The notes under the pieces are model-generated. The model had not been told where the DNA came from, did no database searches, and saw only the letters and a program-made list of their open reading frames with translations. This document shows, piece by piece, positions 33,592 through 41,850 of a stretch of DNA of 59,401 bases (positions are counted from its first letter, which is position 1; every line of letters begins with the position of its first letter). Position numbers and translations under genes: made by a program. Source of the DNA: Gemmatimonadota bacterium (GTDB taxonomy: Bacteria > Gemmatimonadota > Gemmatimonadetes > Longimicrobiales > Gaopeijiaceae); the NCBI GenBank assembly GCA_003562075.1, contig PWWP01000302.1, forward strand, positions 1 through 59,401. Reading direction: 5' to 3'.

Positions 33592-35076
33592 TCAGACGAC
33601 CAGGACATTGGCCATCATCCCCATGTCCTCATGCTCCAGGTTGTGACAGTGAAGGAGGTAGAGCCCCCGGTGGGCCGTGAAGCGCACGGCAACCGTCACC
33701 GTTTCGAATGGAAGGAGGAGGACCGTGTCCTTCAGCCCCTCCTCCCAGGCCATGACCCGATTTCGCCCTCCACGCCGGGATACGACCCGAAAGTGCGTGG
33801 CATGCAGGTGGACCGGGTGCGGGAGTCCACTTGCATTCACGAAGTGCCAGAGCTCGGTATCTCCGAAGGGAACCTCTACATCCACCCGATCCATCTGGAA
33901 GCTTCGGCCGTTGATGAAGTGATTCATCATTCGGGAATCGAAACGGAAGCTTCGCTCCCGTACCGCCTGACCCGGATCCGGTCCCCCGACGGTGGAGAGC
34001 CTGGTGGGGAGGGAAGGGGATTCGGGGGCTCGCTCCCGAACCCTGAGCTCCAGTAGGTCCAGAGGCTGGCCCTGGAGGTTGGCTCCGCCCATGAAGCCCA
34101 TCCCCCCCTGCAGGCTGAAAGACACGGACCGGATCATCACCACCTCACCGGGCTCCGCACCGTCCAGATTCAGAAGGATGTCCACTCGTTCAGCCGGTCC
34201 CATCTCCACTGAGGCCACCGTTTGGGCCTCCTCCAGCAGGCCCCCATCGTTCCCGATGAGGATCAGAGGGCGCCCGTCGCTTCGGGCCAGGCGGAAAATC
34301 CGGGCGTTGGATCCGTTCAGGACCCGGAGGCGGTAGAGGCCGGAATCGACCTCCAGGTAAGGTCGCCGAATCCCGTTCCCGAAAGGCTCGGGCCCCATGT
34401 ACCCTGCCATCCTGTCCGGACCGAAGGGGGTGTACACTGGCGTCCCATCTCCTCCCAGTCGGCGATCCTGGAGAATGATTGGGATCTCACGCTCCCCGCC
34501 GGGAAGCCCCAGTCCCTCTTCCTCGTCACCGTCTACCAGCAGGAGGCCACCGATGCCACGATAGGTCTGCTCCCCGGTGTGCATGTGGGTGTGGGAGTGG
34601 TACCAGTAGGTTCCGGGCCGATCTTCCACGGAGAAGTCATACGCATAGCTCCCTCCCGGCGGAACGGCGAAACGGGGATGCCCGTCCATATCATCGGGAG
34701 GGGCAAGACCGTGCCAGTGGAGGATGAGGTCCTGGGGGAGATCGTTCCTCATGGTCACCCGGAAGCGATCGCCCTGCCGGACCCGGAGGAGAGGAGACGG
34801 GAGAGACTCGTTCAGCTTCCAGACCGGGGCCTCCACCCCACCCCCCACATCAGCGGTTCCTGGGGCCGCAGTCAGCGTCAGATTCTGCGGTTCTATCTCC
34901 GGAGCCAACCGGAGGGGATGTCGATCTTCGGCTGGCGACGGAGAGGCGACCACCGACCGTTCGCAACCTGAAACCAGAGCTGGGAGGCCAGCCATGGCCC
35001 CAACGGTGGCAGCCGGGACACTTCCGCCCAGAACCCGGAGAAACTGGCGTCTGGACAGATGCGAGAAACGGCTCAT
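33592..35076 (-). CDS. Tat-exported multicopper oxidase
   Basis: The 494-aa protein has a Tat signal, SRRQFLRVLGG, and a lipobox-like LVSGC. Copper motifs are all present: HWHG (T2/T3), YHSHTHMH, HPVHLHATHF and HCHNLEHEDMGM, the last holding T3 ligands, the T1 Cys and His and an axial Met. It belongs to the CueO/SufI/laccase group with three cupredoxin domains. A role in copper detoxification or oxidation of organic or metal substrates is likely; the substrate is not readable. It converges on the nap operon and is probably transcribed alone. Confidence 0.9.
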   Translation of the reverse strand: MSRFSHLSRRQFLRVLGGSVPAATVGAMAGLPALVSGCERSVVASPSPAEDRHPLRLAPEIEPQNLTLTAAPGTADVGGGVEAPVWKLNESLPSPLLRVRQGDRFRVTMRNDLPQDLILHWHGLAPPDDMDGHPRFAVPPGGSYAYDFSVEDRPGTYWYHSHTHMHTGEQTYRGIGGLLLVDGDEEEGLGLPGGEREIPIILQDRRLGGDGTPVYTPFGPDRMAGYMGPEPFGNGIRRPYLEVDSGLYRLRVLNGSNARIFRLARSDGRPLILIGNDGGLLEEAQTVASVEMGPAERVDILLNLDGAEPGEVVMIRSVSFSLQGGMGFMGGANLQGQPLDLLELRVRERAPESPSLPTRLSTVGGPDPGQAVRERSFRFDSRMMNHFINGRSFQMDRVDVEVPFGDTELWHFVNASGLPHPVHLHATHFRVVSRRGGRNRVMAWEEGLKDTVLLLPFETVTVAVRFTAHRGLYLLHCHNLEHEDMGMMANVLVV

Positions 35077-35117
35077 GGGTGTCCCCTTTTCTGTTGGGTC
35101 GAAGGCCCCGGGAATGG

Positions 35118-35181
35118 AGGCCGTTGAAGAAGTACAGGGCCCTCCCAGCGGTACTCCCCGTACTTCTTGAAGGCCTTCTAA
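35118..35181. repeat. Miniature inverted repeat related to the terminal repeats of the 0.28-kb element
   Basis: The left arm aggccgttgaagaagtac and the right arm gtacttcttgaaggcc form a stem about 16 bp long around a 24-bp centre. The arms resemble the element ends at 45686 and 45969 (shared core GTTGAAGAAGTA and TTAGAAG...AAGAAGTA), so this looks like two element ends joined with the interior lost. The permease stop codon TAG (35178-35180) lies inside the right arm, and the hairpin may act as its terminator. Confidence 0.5.
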
Positions 35182-37601
35182 TCCTTCCGCTTCGGCTCCT
35201 TCCGCGGGAAGGGGGCCACCTGCTTCATGTCATCCCTGGGCTCCGGGAGACCGTGGGACGGCATGGACCCCTTTCCTGTTACCCGCCGATACAGTCGTAG
35301 GAGCCACTGGCTGAGGCGACTGGACAATCGCCGGCTCGCCCGGGGATCCTTCGTGATCAAGACCGAGCCCCGAGCTCGCTCGCCAATCTCGTCCGCCGTC
35401 TGACCCACGACGAACCGGCCAAACAGGGTCCGGAGGCTGATTTCCCGCGTCGAGCCCAGGACGATGAGGTCGTGGTCCTCGGCAGCCTGCAGGATTGCCC
35501 CCGTCACGTCATCCCCTCGGAGGAGGAGCAGTTCGGCATCATTGTCCGTCAACTGATTCAGCGTATCCAGGTATCCCCGGGCTTGCTCCTCTCGAGTCTC
35601 CGAGGCACCGGGAGGAAGTACCATCATGAAGGTCAAGGTCGCACCGGTGAAGCTGGCCACCGCATCCGCCAACTCCACCTCCGCCGTGGCGTAGGGACTG
35701 CCAGCCGTGGCCACCAGGATCCGTTCGTACTTCTTGTTTCCCCGGTACTTGAGGATGGCCACCCGAGCGGCACTCTTTCGGAGGACCCGATCCACATAGC
35801 TCCCCAGGAGGGTGGTGATCCGGAACTCACGCCGCCAATCCAGGAGGACGATGCGGACCTGGGGGCCGGCAAAGCTCAGGATAGCTCGAGCCCGATCCCG
35901 GGCAATGACGTGGTGGAAGCGAAGGGGAACGTCGTGTTCCTCCATTCGTCGATGCAGCTTCGCCATCCACTCGGGTGAGGGCTGGGACACCTCCGTCTCA
36001 AGAGAGCGCTGGGGCGGCACTTCGGTGATCATCACCACATCAACGGGTCCGTTGTACCGCTTACCGAAGGCAGCCGCCAGGCCCAGGAGCTGCTTGTAGG
36101 GCTTCCCCTCCGCCACCTCCACCACCACGGTGGTGGGCGCCTCCTGGGTGACCGAGACTTCTTCCCGTCGGTCGGCCAGGGCCATCTTCTTGTCCTGGAG
36201 AGCCTGGACCTGCTGGAGTTCCTGCAACCGATCGCCCAGCCCGTACTCCGGTTGGAGTCGTCCTCCTTCTGCCTCCACTTGCCGTCGGCGCCAGAAGTAC
36301 CAGCCCACCGCGATCAGGGCCAGGCTGACCGCCGCTACGTGAGACAGGAGACCCATCCCCGGCAGAAGGGCCATGGCCGCCACTGCACCGGCCAGAGGGA
36401 GGACCGGGTAGAAGGGGATCTTGAAGCTTGGAGCATACCACTCCGGCTGGGCCCGCCTGAGGATCACCACCGAGATGTTTACCAGTGCGAAGACGATGAG
36501 CCCGAACGCCCCGCCCAGTTTGGCCAACCCCTCCACGTCCAGGAAGAGGGCCAGGAGCGTCATGATGGCCCCGGTGACGACGATGGAGCGCCCCGGCGTC
36601 CGGAAGCGCTGGTTGATCGCGCTGATCCACTGGTCCAGGAGTCCGTCCCGGGCCATGGCAAAGGGATACCGAGAAGAAGAGAGGAGTGCGGCATTCCCGG
36701 TGGAAAGGGTGGCCAGGAGTCCGGCCACAGCCACCACCGTGCCTCCGGCCAATCCAAGGAAGATCCCGGCGGCATCGGCCAGGGGAGCCGGGGCCGCCAC
36801 CACCTCTTCCATGGGGAGGACTCCCGTGACGATGACCATGGTGAAGACGTACAGGACGGTCACCACGACCACCGACGCCAGGATTCCCCAGGGAAGATTT
36901 CGTCCGGGATTCTTCACCTCTTCCGAGATGGCGGCAGCCTTCATGACACCCAGGTAGGAAATGAACACCACCCCGGTCGTGCTGAACACGCCCCCCCAAC
37001 CAAAGGGGAGGGCGGGTTCAAGGGTCTCCCGCTCCACCGCCGTCAGGCCCACCACGGCAAAGGTGACCATGATGATCAGCAGGATCACCACAATGAAATT
37101 CTGGAGCGTTCCACTGGCCTTCGCCCCCACCACGTTGATGAAGGTGAGGAGAACGCCACCGGCCGCAGCCGTCAGCAGGATCGGGACCGGTGAGAAATGA
37201 AATACGTACTGGCCCAACCCCACCAGCGCGAAGGAGCCTTTCAGGACCAGAGCGAGCCAGGCGCCCAGGCCGACCATCGCCCCCACCAGTGGGCCGGCAG
37301 CTCGACTGACGAAGTAATAGTCGCCTCCCGCCTTGGGCATGGCGGTCGCCAACTCCGACACACTCATGGCCGCCACGCAGGTGATCAGCCCTGCAAAGAG
37401 GAATGACAGGGCGGCGCCGGGGCCGGCCCCTGCAGCGGCCACACCCGGAAGGATGAAGATTCCAGCCCCCACCATCGTTCCAGTTGCCGTGGCGAAGACA
37501 GCGAAGAAGCCCAGCTCACGACTGAGCTCCCGTTCACCCTGACTTCCTCCGGTGGTCGAACCGGGAAGACTGGAACCATCACTCAAAGGCGCCTCCCCCA
37601 T
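35178..37601 (-). CDS. APC-family amino acid permease fused to two UspA domains
   Basis: The 807-aa protein combines an N-terminal transporter of about 12 helices with a long cytoplasmic tail. The transporter shows the APC motif GTMVGAGIFILPG near residue 42 and the EEVKNPGRNLPWGI region of helix 6-7. In the tail, a coiled-coil linker rich in Gln/Leu (about 465-490) is followed by two UspA-like domains (starting near TTVVVEVAEG and YERILVATAGSPYA). The second holds VLGSTREISLRTLFG, close to the nucleotide-binding G-x2-G-x9-G(S/T) motif. The UspA part may regulate transport by nucleotide binding. The start lacks a clear ribosome site. Confidence 0.85.
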   Translation of the reverse strand: MGEAPLSDGSSLPGSTTGGSQGERELSRELGFFAVFATATGTMVGAGIFILPGVAAAGAGPGAALSFLFAGLITCVAAMSVSELATAMPKAGGDYYFVSRAAGPLVGAMVGLGAWLALVLKGSFALVGLGQYVFHFSPVPILLTAAAGGVLLTFINVVGAKASGTLQNFIVVILLIIMVTFAVVGLTAVERETLEPALPFGWGGVFSTTGVVFISYLGVMKAAAISEEVKNPGRNLPWGILASVVVVTVLYVFTMVIVTGVLPMEEVVAAPAPLADAAGIFLGLAGGTVVAVAGLLATLSTGNAALLSSSRYPFAMARDGLLDQWISAINQRFRTPGRSIVVTGAIMTLLALFLDVEGLAKLGGAFGLIVFALVNISVVILRRAQPEWYAPSFKIPFYPVLPLAGAVAAMALLPGMGLLSHVAAVSLALIAVGWYFWRRRQVEAEGGRLQPEYGLGDRLQELQQVQALQDKKMALADRREEVSVTQEAPTTVVVEVAEGKPYKQLLGLAAAFGKRYNGPVDVVMITEVPPQRSLETEVSQPSPEWMAKLHRRMEEHDVPLRFHHVIARDRARAILSFAGPQVRIVLLDWRREFRITTLLGSYVDRVLRKSAARVAILKYRGNKKYERILVATAGSPYATAEVELADAVASFTGATLTFMMVLPPGASETREEQARGYLDTLNQLTDNDAELLLLRGDDVTGAILQAAEDHDLIVLGSTREISLRTLFGRFVVGQTADEIGERARGSVLITKDPRASRRLSSRLSQWLLRLYRRVTGKGSMPSHGLPEPRDDMKQVAPFPRKEPKRKD

Positions 37602-37975
37602 TCAGTCCGGAGGACGGAAAAGCTTCATGGCTTTGGCTCATCCGCCTCCATTCCGGTTCACTTTTCGACTGCGGTGTGGAACTGGGCCTCGTGAGCCCGG
37701 ATCTCGACTCGACGTCATCCCTCGGTACCCTCATGGTCCGCCGGATTGTATGCCACTGGAGGGATGCCGCCAAGGGGAGGGATCGCCATTCCCGAACGCG
37801 AGACAGGAGAAATCGAGTCTTGGGACAACCCCTGTCGACGTTGCCTGTTTCCTCAAATGAGAGATAGCTTGAGGAAGCTGTTGGCTCTTCGTTTTCCATG
37901 CCTTCATTCGATCCTGGACCGATTGGAGGCAGCTCTTCGCCAACCCTTCCCCCAGAACGACCCGAGGTACAACTC
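37602..37975. other. Divergent intergenic region with a short palindrome
   Basis: 374 bp between the permease (-) and the lipoprotein (+). A palindrome of 8-bp arms, ttcctcaa (37849-37856) and ttgaggaa (37869-37876), may be an operator. No coding region is supported; a longer in-frame start for the next gene at 37898 would shorten this region. Confidence 0.4.
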
Positions 37976-38935
37976 ATGGCAGCAGGCCCATCACCGAGCC
38001 ACCGTCGTCGCTCCCCTGCCTTGGTGTGGAGACCAGCACTGCTGGTCATCGTGCTCATCAGCCCGCTCTTCCTCGCAGGCTGCATGGATTCCTCCAGTTC
38101 CCCTCTCCTTCCCAGTCTTCCAGGAAATGGGAATGACAACGGGGATGTCCAATCCCTGGCTGCCAGAATCTGGCTCCAGGGGGGGACCACCCTGCGCCAG
38201 GCCGACGGATGGGAAGTCTACATGGTCCCTCGGTCCATCCGGGAGCAGCTGGACCTGGAAGGTGAACTCTCTGCCGACAATGTGCGGGAAGCTTCCGTAG
38301 GTGCTGGAGCCACCAATCCCCTGGGCTTCTTCAGGATCAGCGACATCCCCGCCGGCTACCAGGTGCTCTCCGACGGAGAGGGGGGCCCGCTGGGGATCGC
38401 CGATGGGTGCGTAACCAACGATTCCGGCCAAACGTTCTGTTTCGAGAAACTGGAAACGGACACCGAACTCTGCATCTCGGTAGACGTTGTGGAGGACGAC
38501 ACCGAGCTCTGTGTAGGTGGAGTCAGCCAGGACGACGACCCCTGGGATGTTCTGGATGAGAAGCATGTACTGGCGCTGGCACCCCACGTTCTGCTCATCC
38601 TGGCCTCTGGAGAGGAACCCTCCCACATCCGGGCACAGGTTCGCCTGAAGGATGCGGAGGTGGATCCACGCACCGTGGAAGTAGACATCCACGATCATGG
38701 CACGGGGCAGCTCCTGGACACCCGAGCCGTTGAGGTGACGGCCCAGGGCTCTTCCCTCGAATACCCGGAACTGGGAACGGGTCGGTTCGTCATCACACCC
38801 CGGGAGGATCGCTTCTTCCACTGGGGAGCCATGGATTTCTACGGAGTCGACCCGGAGGAGCCGGCGGCCACGGCGGATGATTCTCGCTTTCAGGACATCA
38901 CGATCGAAGCGTCCAGTCTCTCGTCGGGAGGCTGA
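37976..38935 (+). CDS. Lipoprotein of unknown function
   Basis: This 319-aa predicted lipoprotein has a long basic N terminus and a lipobox, FLAGC, near residue 36. The mature part begins with a Ser/Pro/Asn-Gly linker. It contains beta-rich sequence with four Cys residues around 145-180 (GCVTND, TFCFEK, ELCISV, ELCVGG), perhaps two disulfides. A DUF4382-like fold (carboxypeptidase-regulatory beta sandwich) is possible but not firmly seen. GAGGT lies 8 bp before ATG 37976, preferred over ATG 37898. A bidirectional terminator follows. Confidence 0.6.
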   Translation: MAAGPSPSHRRRSPALVWRPALLVIVLISPLFLAGCMDSSSSPLLPSLPGNGNDNGDVQSLAARIWLQGGTTLRQADGWEVYMVPRSIREQLDLEGELSADNVREASVGAGATNPLGFFRISDIPAGYQVLSDGEGGPLGIADGCVTNDSGQTFCFEKLETDTELCISVDVVEDDTELCVGGVSQDDDPWDVLDEKHVLALAPHVLLILASGEEPSHIRAQVRLKDAEVDPRTVEVDIHDHGTGQLLDTRAVEVTAQGSSLEYPELGTGRFVITPREDRFFHWGAMDFYGVDPEEPAATADDSRFQDITIEASSLSSGG

Positions 38936-39017
38936 GGCTCAAGGCCGGCCCCTCCCGGCCTCCTGGGCCACGCCACCCGTCTGCGCGTTCCCTGGGGAAC
39001 CTGGGAAATCGCCATGG

Positions 39018-39044
39018 CCGGGGGCCCGAGCTTTGGGCCCCCGG
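39018..39044. terminator. Bidirectional terminator between lipoprotein and helicase genes
   Basis: Perfect 10-bp GC arms, ccgggggccc (39018-39027) and gggcccccgg (39035-39044), with the loop gagcttt, sit between two convergent genes and can stop transcription of both. No long T-run on either strand. Confidence 0.65.
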
Positions 39045-39055
39045 GATGAGCTGAC

Positions 39056-40429
39056 TCAGCGCCGACCGCGCCCCTTCCCCTTCTTACTGGACCGGCCTCG
39101 CTCCTCTTTCCGGCGAGCCTTCATCTTGGCGATCCGCTCACCCACCGGGATCTCGAACCGCTCCTCCGGTTCCCCTTTGTAGTCAAAGCCGTCCACCCTC
39201 CGTCGAGGGAGGCTCCGTCCCACAGCCTTCTCGATGGATCGGATGTCACTCTCCTCCTCCGGCGCCACGAAGGTGAAGGCCTCTCCCGTCTCCCCGGCTC
39301 GGGCCGTCCGACCCACACGATGGATGTAATCCTCAGGCACATTCGGCACATCGAAGTTGATCACGTGATCGAGGGCATCCACATCGATGCCCCGGGCTAC
39401 GATGTCCGTAGCCGCCAGCACCCGGAATCGGCCGTCCCGAAATCCCTTCAACGCCTTGGTCCGCTGATTCTGGCTCCGGTTCCCGTGGATCTGGGCCGAT
39501 GGGAACCCGGCCTTCTCCAGCTTCTGGTACAGCCGCTTGGCCCTGTGCTTGGTCCGGCAGAAGACGATGGCGTTGCCCACCTCGTTCCGCGTGAGTAGTT
39601 CCATGAGCAGGGCCGGCTTCTGGCGAGCCGGCACTGGGAAGAGGGCCTGGTCGATGCCGGTAGCAGGTGCCTGCTTCCGTTCCACGTCCACCCGCAGGGG
39701 ATCGGTCAGGAGCTCCCGGGAAAGCTGGACGATGGGCTGCGGCATGGTGGCCGAGAAGAAGAGGGTCTGCCTGGGCCCGTCTGGCAGGTGGCGAAGCACC
39801 CGGCGGATGTCAGGAAGAAATCCCATGTCGAGCATCCGATCCGCCTCGTCCAACACCAGGAACCGGAGTCCGTCCAACCGAGCGTAGTCGTATTGGAAGT
39901 GATCCAGGAGCCGGCCCGGGGTGGCGACCAGGATGTCGACCCCCCTCCGGAAGGCCTGGATCTGGGGCTTCATGGAAACCCCGCCAAAGATGGCCGCCCC
40001 GGTGATCCGGGTGTGCCGGGTCAGGGCCTTTCGCTCCTCATCGATCTGAGCAGCCAACTCCCGGGTCGGCGTCAGAATCAGGGCTTGCGTACCCTTCCCC
40101 GGATTCTCTGCGAGCTGCTGGAGAATGGGCAGGAGAAAGGCGGCCGTCTTCCCACTTCCGGTCATGGCGCAACCCAACAGGTCCCGCCCCTGGATTCCGG
40201 CGGGCACAGCTTGTTCCTGGATGGGCGTAGGCTCGGTGAAGCCCATGTCCGCTACCGCCCGCAGGAAATCTTCATGGAGGCCCAGCTCCTGGAAGGCCCC
40301 TGGGTTTCCGCCTGATTCAGCTCGGGCGGATTCGCCGCCGGCGGCCGTAGGATCTCTGTCTTCTTTCCGAGGTGCCTCGTCCTTCAGGCTCCGGGGTGCT
40401 GCAGTACCTCTTGTCATCAACTCACTCAT
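39056..40429 (-). CDS. DEAD-box ATP-dependent RNA helicase (RhlE/DbpA-like)
   Basis: The 457-aa protein holds the full helicase set: Q motif region FTEPTPIQ, Walker A AMTGSGKT, PTRELAAQ, DEAD in LVLDEADRMLDMGF, SAT and, in the second domain, VARGIDVDALDHVINFD and HRVGRTARAGE. A Lys/Arg-rich tail (KKGKGRGRR) binds RNA. It remodels rRNA or mRNA structure, often in cold adaptation. The start is uncertain: ATG 40429 is chosen, ATG 40417 or GTG 40501 are possible, none with a strong ribosome site. A hairpin at 40574-40604 lies in the 5' region. Confidence 0.93.
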   Translation of the reverse strand: MSELMTRGTAAPRSLKDEAPRKEDRDPTAAGGESARAESGGNPGAFQELGLHEDFLRAVADMGFTEPTPIQEQAVPAGIQGRDLLGCAMTGSGKTAAFLLPILQQLAENPGKGTQALILTPTRELAAQIDEERKALTRHTRITGAAIFGGVSMKPQIQAFRRGVDILVATPGRLLDHFQYDYARLDGLRFLVLDEADRMLDMGFLPDIRRVLRHLPDGPRQTLFFSATMPQPIVQLSRELLTDPLRVDVERKQAPATGIDQALFPVPARQKPALLMELLTRNEVGNAIVFCRTKHRAKRLYQKLEKAGFPSAQIHGNRSQNQRTKALKGFRDGRFRVLAATDIVARGIDVDALDHVINFDVPNVPEDYIHRVGRTARAGETGEAFTFVAPEEESDIRSIEKAVGRSLPRRRVDGFDYKGEPEERFEIPVGERIAKMKARRKEERGRSSKKGKGRGRR

Positions 40430-40883
40430 CGTCACAGAACTGGTCGCGCCCCCTGGCCCTACCTGCAGCGTTGGGTCCGGGCATGGGACAGGGGTGGACA
40501 CAAGAAAAGGGGGCCCGGAGGTCGTCCGAGTCCCCTCTCATCATTCGAACCCGTCGTACGGTCGTGGAGACGCCTACCAGCCGTCCTCCAAGGTTGGCTG
40601 GTAGCTCGGCACCCCTTCGATCCGCTTCGTTGCAGCATGAAATATAACGAATCGAGGCGAAAGAAGGGGCTGCGACTCAAATCTCCACGCTGAGCGGCTG
40701 CACGCCGTGGGCATGTCTTTGTCATGGGCCAAGCACCCCACGTCATGGGCCAGGCTCTCCACCATGCGAGAACCCGGGGGGCCGACATCGGGGAGATCTC
40801 TCTCGGACCGGCCAATCTGGAACCGGACGTTCGCATCGAGGGTCGAAGTGAACATTCTTATACTCCCCAACTGGAGCTCCTCC
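40430..40883. other. Divergent intergenic region, helicase versus lipocalin
   Basis: 454 bp with no convincing gene. It contains a hairpin, ctaccagcc...ggctggtag (40574-40604), placed in the likely long 5' leader of the helicase. A -10-like TATACT lies at 40859-40864, 20 bp before the lipocalin start and within its leader, so its role is doubtful. Confidence 0.35.
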
Positions 40884-41450
40884 ATGCCCCACTCTCTCCC
40901 GGATCTCCGAATCCGCCGTGCCCCTGTCTTCCTGGCCTGGGTCTCCTGCCTGGTCCTCCTGGCGGGATGTGATACCGGGATCCCCGATGGCGTCGATCCC
41001 GTCACCGGACTGGACGCTGAGCGCTACCTGGGAACCTGGTATTCCATCGCACGGCTGGACCACTCCTTTGAACGGGGCCTGACCCAGGTCACCGCTGAAT
41101 ACACCATGAGGGACGACGGCACCATCCGGGTGGTGAATCGGGGCTACGACCCCGAGGAAGGGGAATGGGAGGAGGCGGTAGGACGGGCCCGATTCATGGA
41201 AGGGGACACGGTGGGACGTCTCCGGGTCTCTTTCTTCCGACCCTTCTGGGGAGGCTACAACATCATCGCCCTGGACCGGGAGGGCTATGAATATGCCATG
41301 GTCTCGGGCCCCGATCGCTCCTATCTCTGGATACTGGCCCGACATCCCGATCTGGACCCGGTCATCGCCGACAGCCTGGTCCAGAAAGCCCGGGAGCTGG
41401 AGTTTCCCGTGGATGAGTTGACCTGGATCGAGCACGGCCCCATCCCCTGA
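40884..41450 (+). CDS. blc: Outer-membrane lipocalin (Blc-like)
   Basis: The 188-aa lipoprotein has a signal ending VLLAGC and a lipocalin fold: the first motif RYLGTWYSIARLDHSFERG (G-x-W), strands with VTAEYTMRDDGTIRVVNRG, and YAMVSGPDRSYLWILAR with the family's TDY-like end. Bacterial lipocalins bind lipids or lipophilic compounds in the envelope and help maintain membranes. ATG 40884 gives the signal peptide and has GGAG about 8 bp upstream; in-frame ATGs further upstream do not give a signal. Confidence 0.9.
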   Translation: MPHSLPDLRIRRAPVFLAWVSCLVLLAGCDTGIPDGVDPVTGLDAERYLGTWYSIARLDHSFERGLTQVTAEYTMRDDGTIRVVNRGYDPEEGEWEEAVGRARFMEGDTVGRLRVSFFRPFWGGYNIIALDREGYEYAMVSGPDRSYLWILARHPDLDPVIADSLVQKARELEFPVDELTWIEHGPIP

Positions 41451-41585
41451 AACCTTCCCCACCTCCCCTCCGTAGGGAGGGCTGCGAGGGAGTCACGAAG
41501 GGTGACGCCAGGAAGACAGCTCGGCCCGCCCCCCCTCGCCGGAGATTCTCAAAGCAGTACTCACATAGATTCCAGGAGACGTACC

Positions 41586-41735
41586 ATGGCCCTGCTCACC
41601 AACTCCAGCCGCCGCTTCACCCGCACCAATAACTACAGCCACCAGCAGCGCCGGCTACAGGCCCAGCGGGTCCATGAGCGCATCGACGTGGTCCGTCCCG
41701 GGGGCCCGAGCCGGAGCCGGGACGACCAGCGGTAG
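41586..41735 (+). CDS. Small basic protein, first of two paralogues (SSRRF...SHQQ family)
   Basis: The predicted 49-aa basic peptide begins MALLTNSSRRFTRTNNYSHQ and then continues QRRLQAQRVHERIDVV. It shares 11 of 15 residues of the SSRRF-to-SHQQ segment with the gene at 43829. The leader is also similar, acatagattccaggagac versus acatagaatcgaggatac, each ending in cgtaccATG. AGGAG lies 7 bp upstream. Tandem hairpins follow at 41747-41808. No hydrophobic segment is seen. The sequence reads like a nucleic-acid- or ribosome-binding peptide or a peptide precursor; neither is shown. Confidence 0.7.
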   Translation: MALLTNSSRRFTRTNNYSHQQRRLQAQRVHERIDVVRPGGPSRSRDDQR

Positions 41736-41746
41736 GCCCCACTGCT

Positions 41747-41771
41747 CCGGCCCTGCCCGCTCCAGGGCCGG
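41747..41771 (+). terminator. First of two hairpins after the small gene
   Basis: Perfect 9-bp arms, ccggccctg (41747-41755) and cagggccgg (41763-41771), with a 7-nt loop, 11 bp after the small gene's stop. Confidence 0.5.
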
Positions 41772-41776
41772 CTCCG

Positions 41777-41808
41777 TCCCCGGGAGACCCATCCCTGTCT
41801 CCCGGGGA
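41777..41808. terminator. Terminator between the small gene and the convergent subtilisin gene
   Basis: Perfect 12-bp arms, tccccgggagac (41777-41788) and gtctcccgggga (41797-41808), an 8-nt loop, then ttcttg on the plus strand. It sits between the convergent small gene and subtilisin-like gene. Confidence 0.75.
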
Positions 41809-41850
41809 TTCTTGCGCCCAAGGAGCCTGAGACCCCCTCCTGGGACTGCC

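Noticed and set aside
41466-41481. Six-bp hairpin after the lipocalin gene
   Set aside because: The stem is too short and has no T-run.
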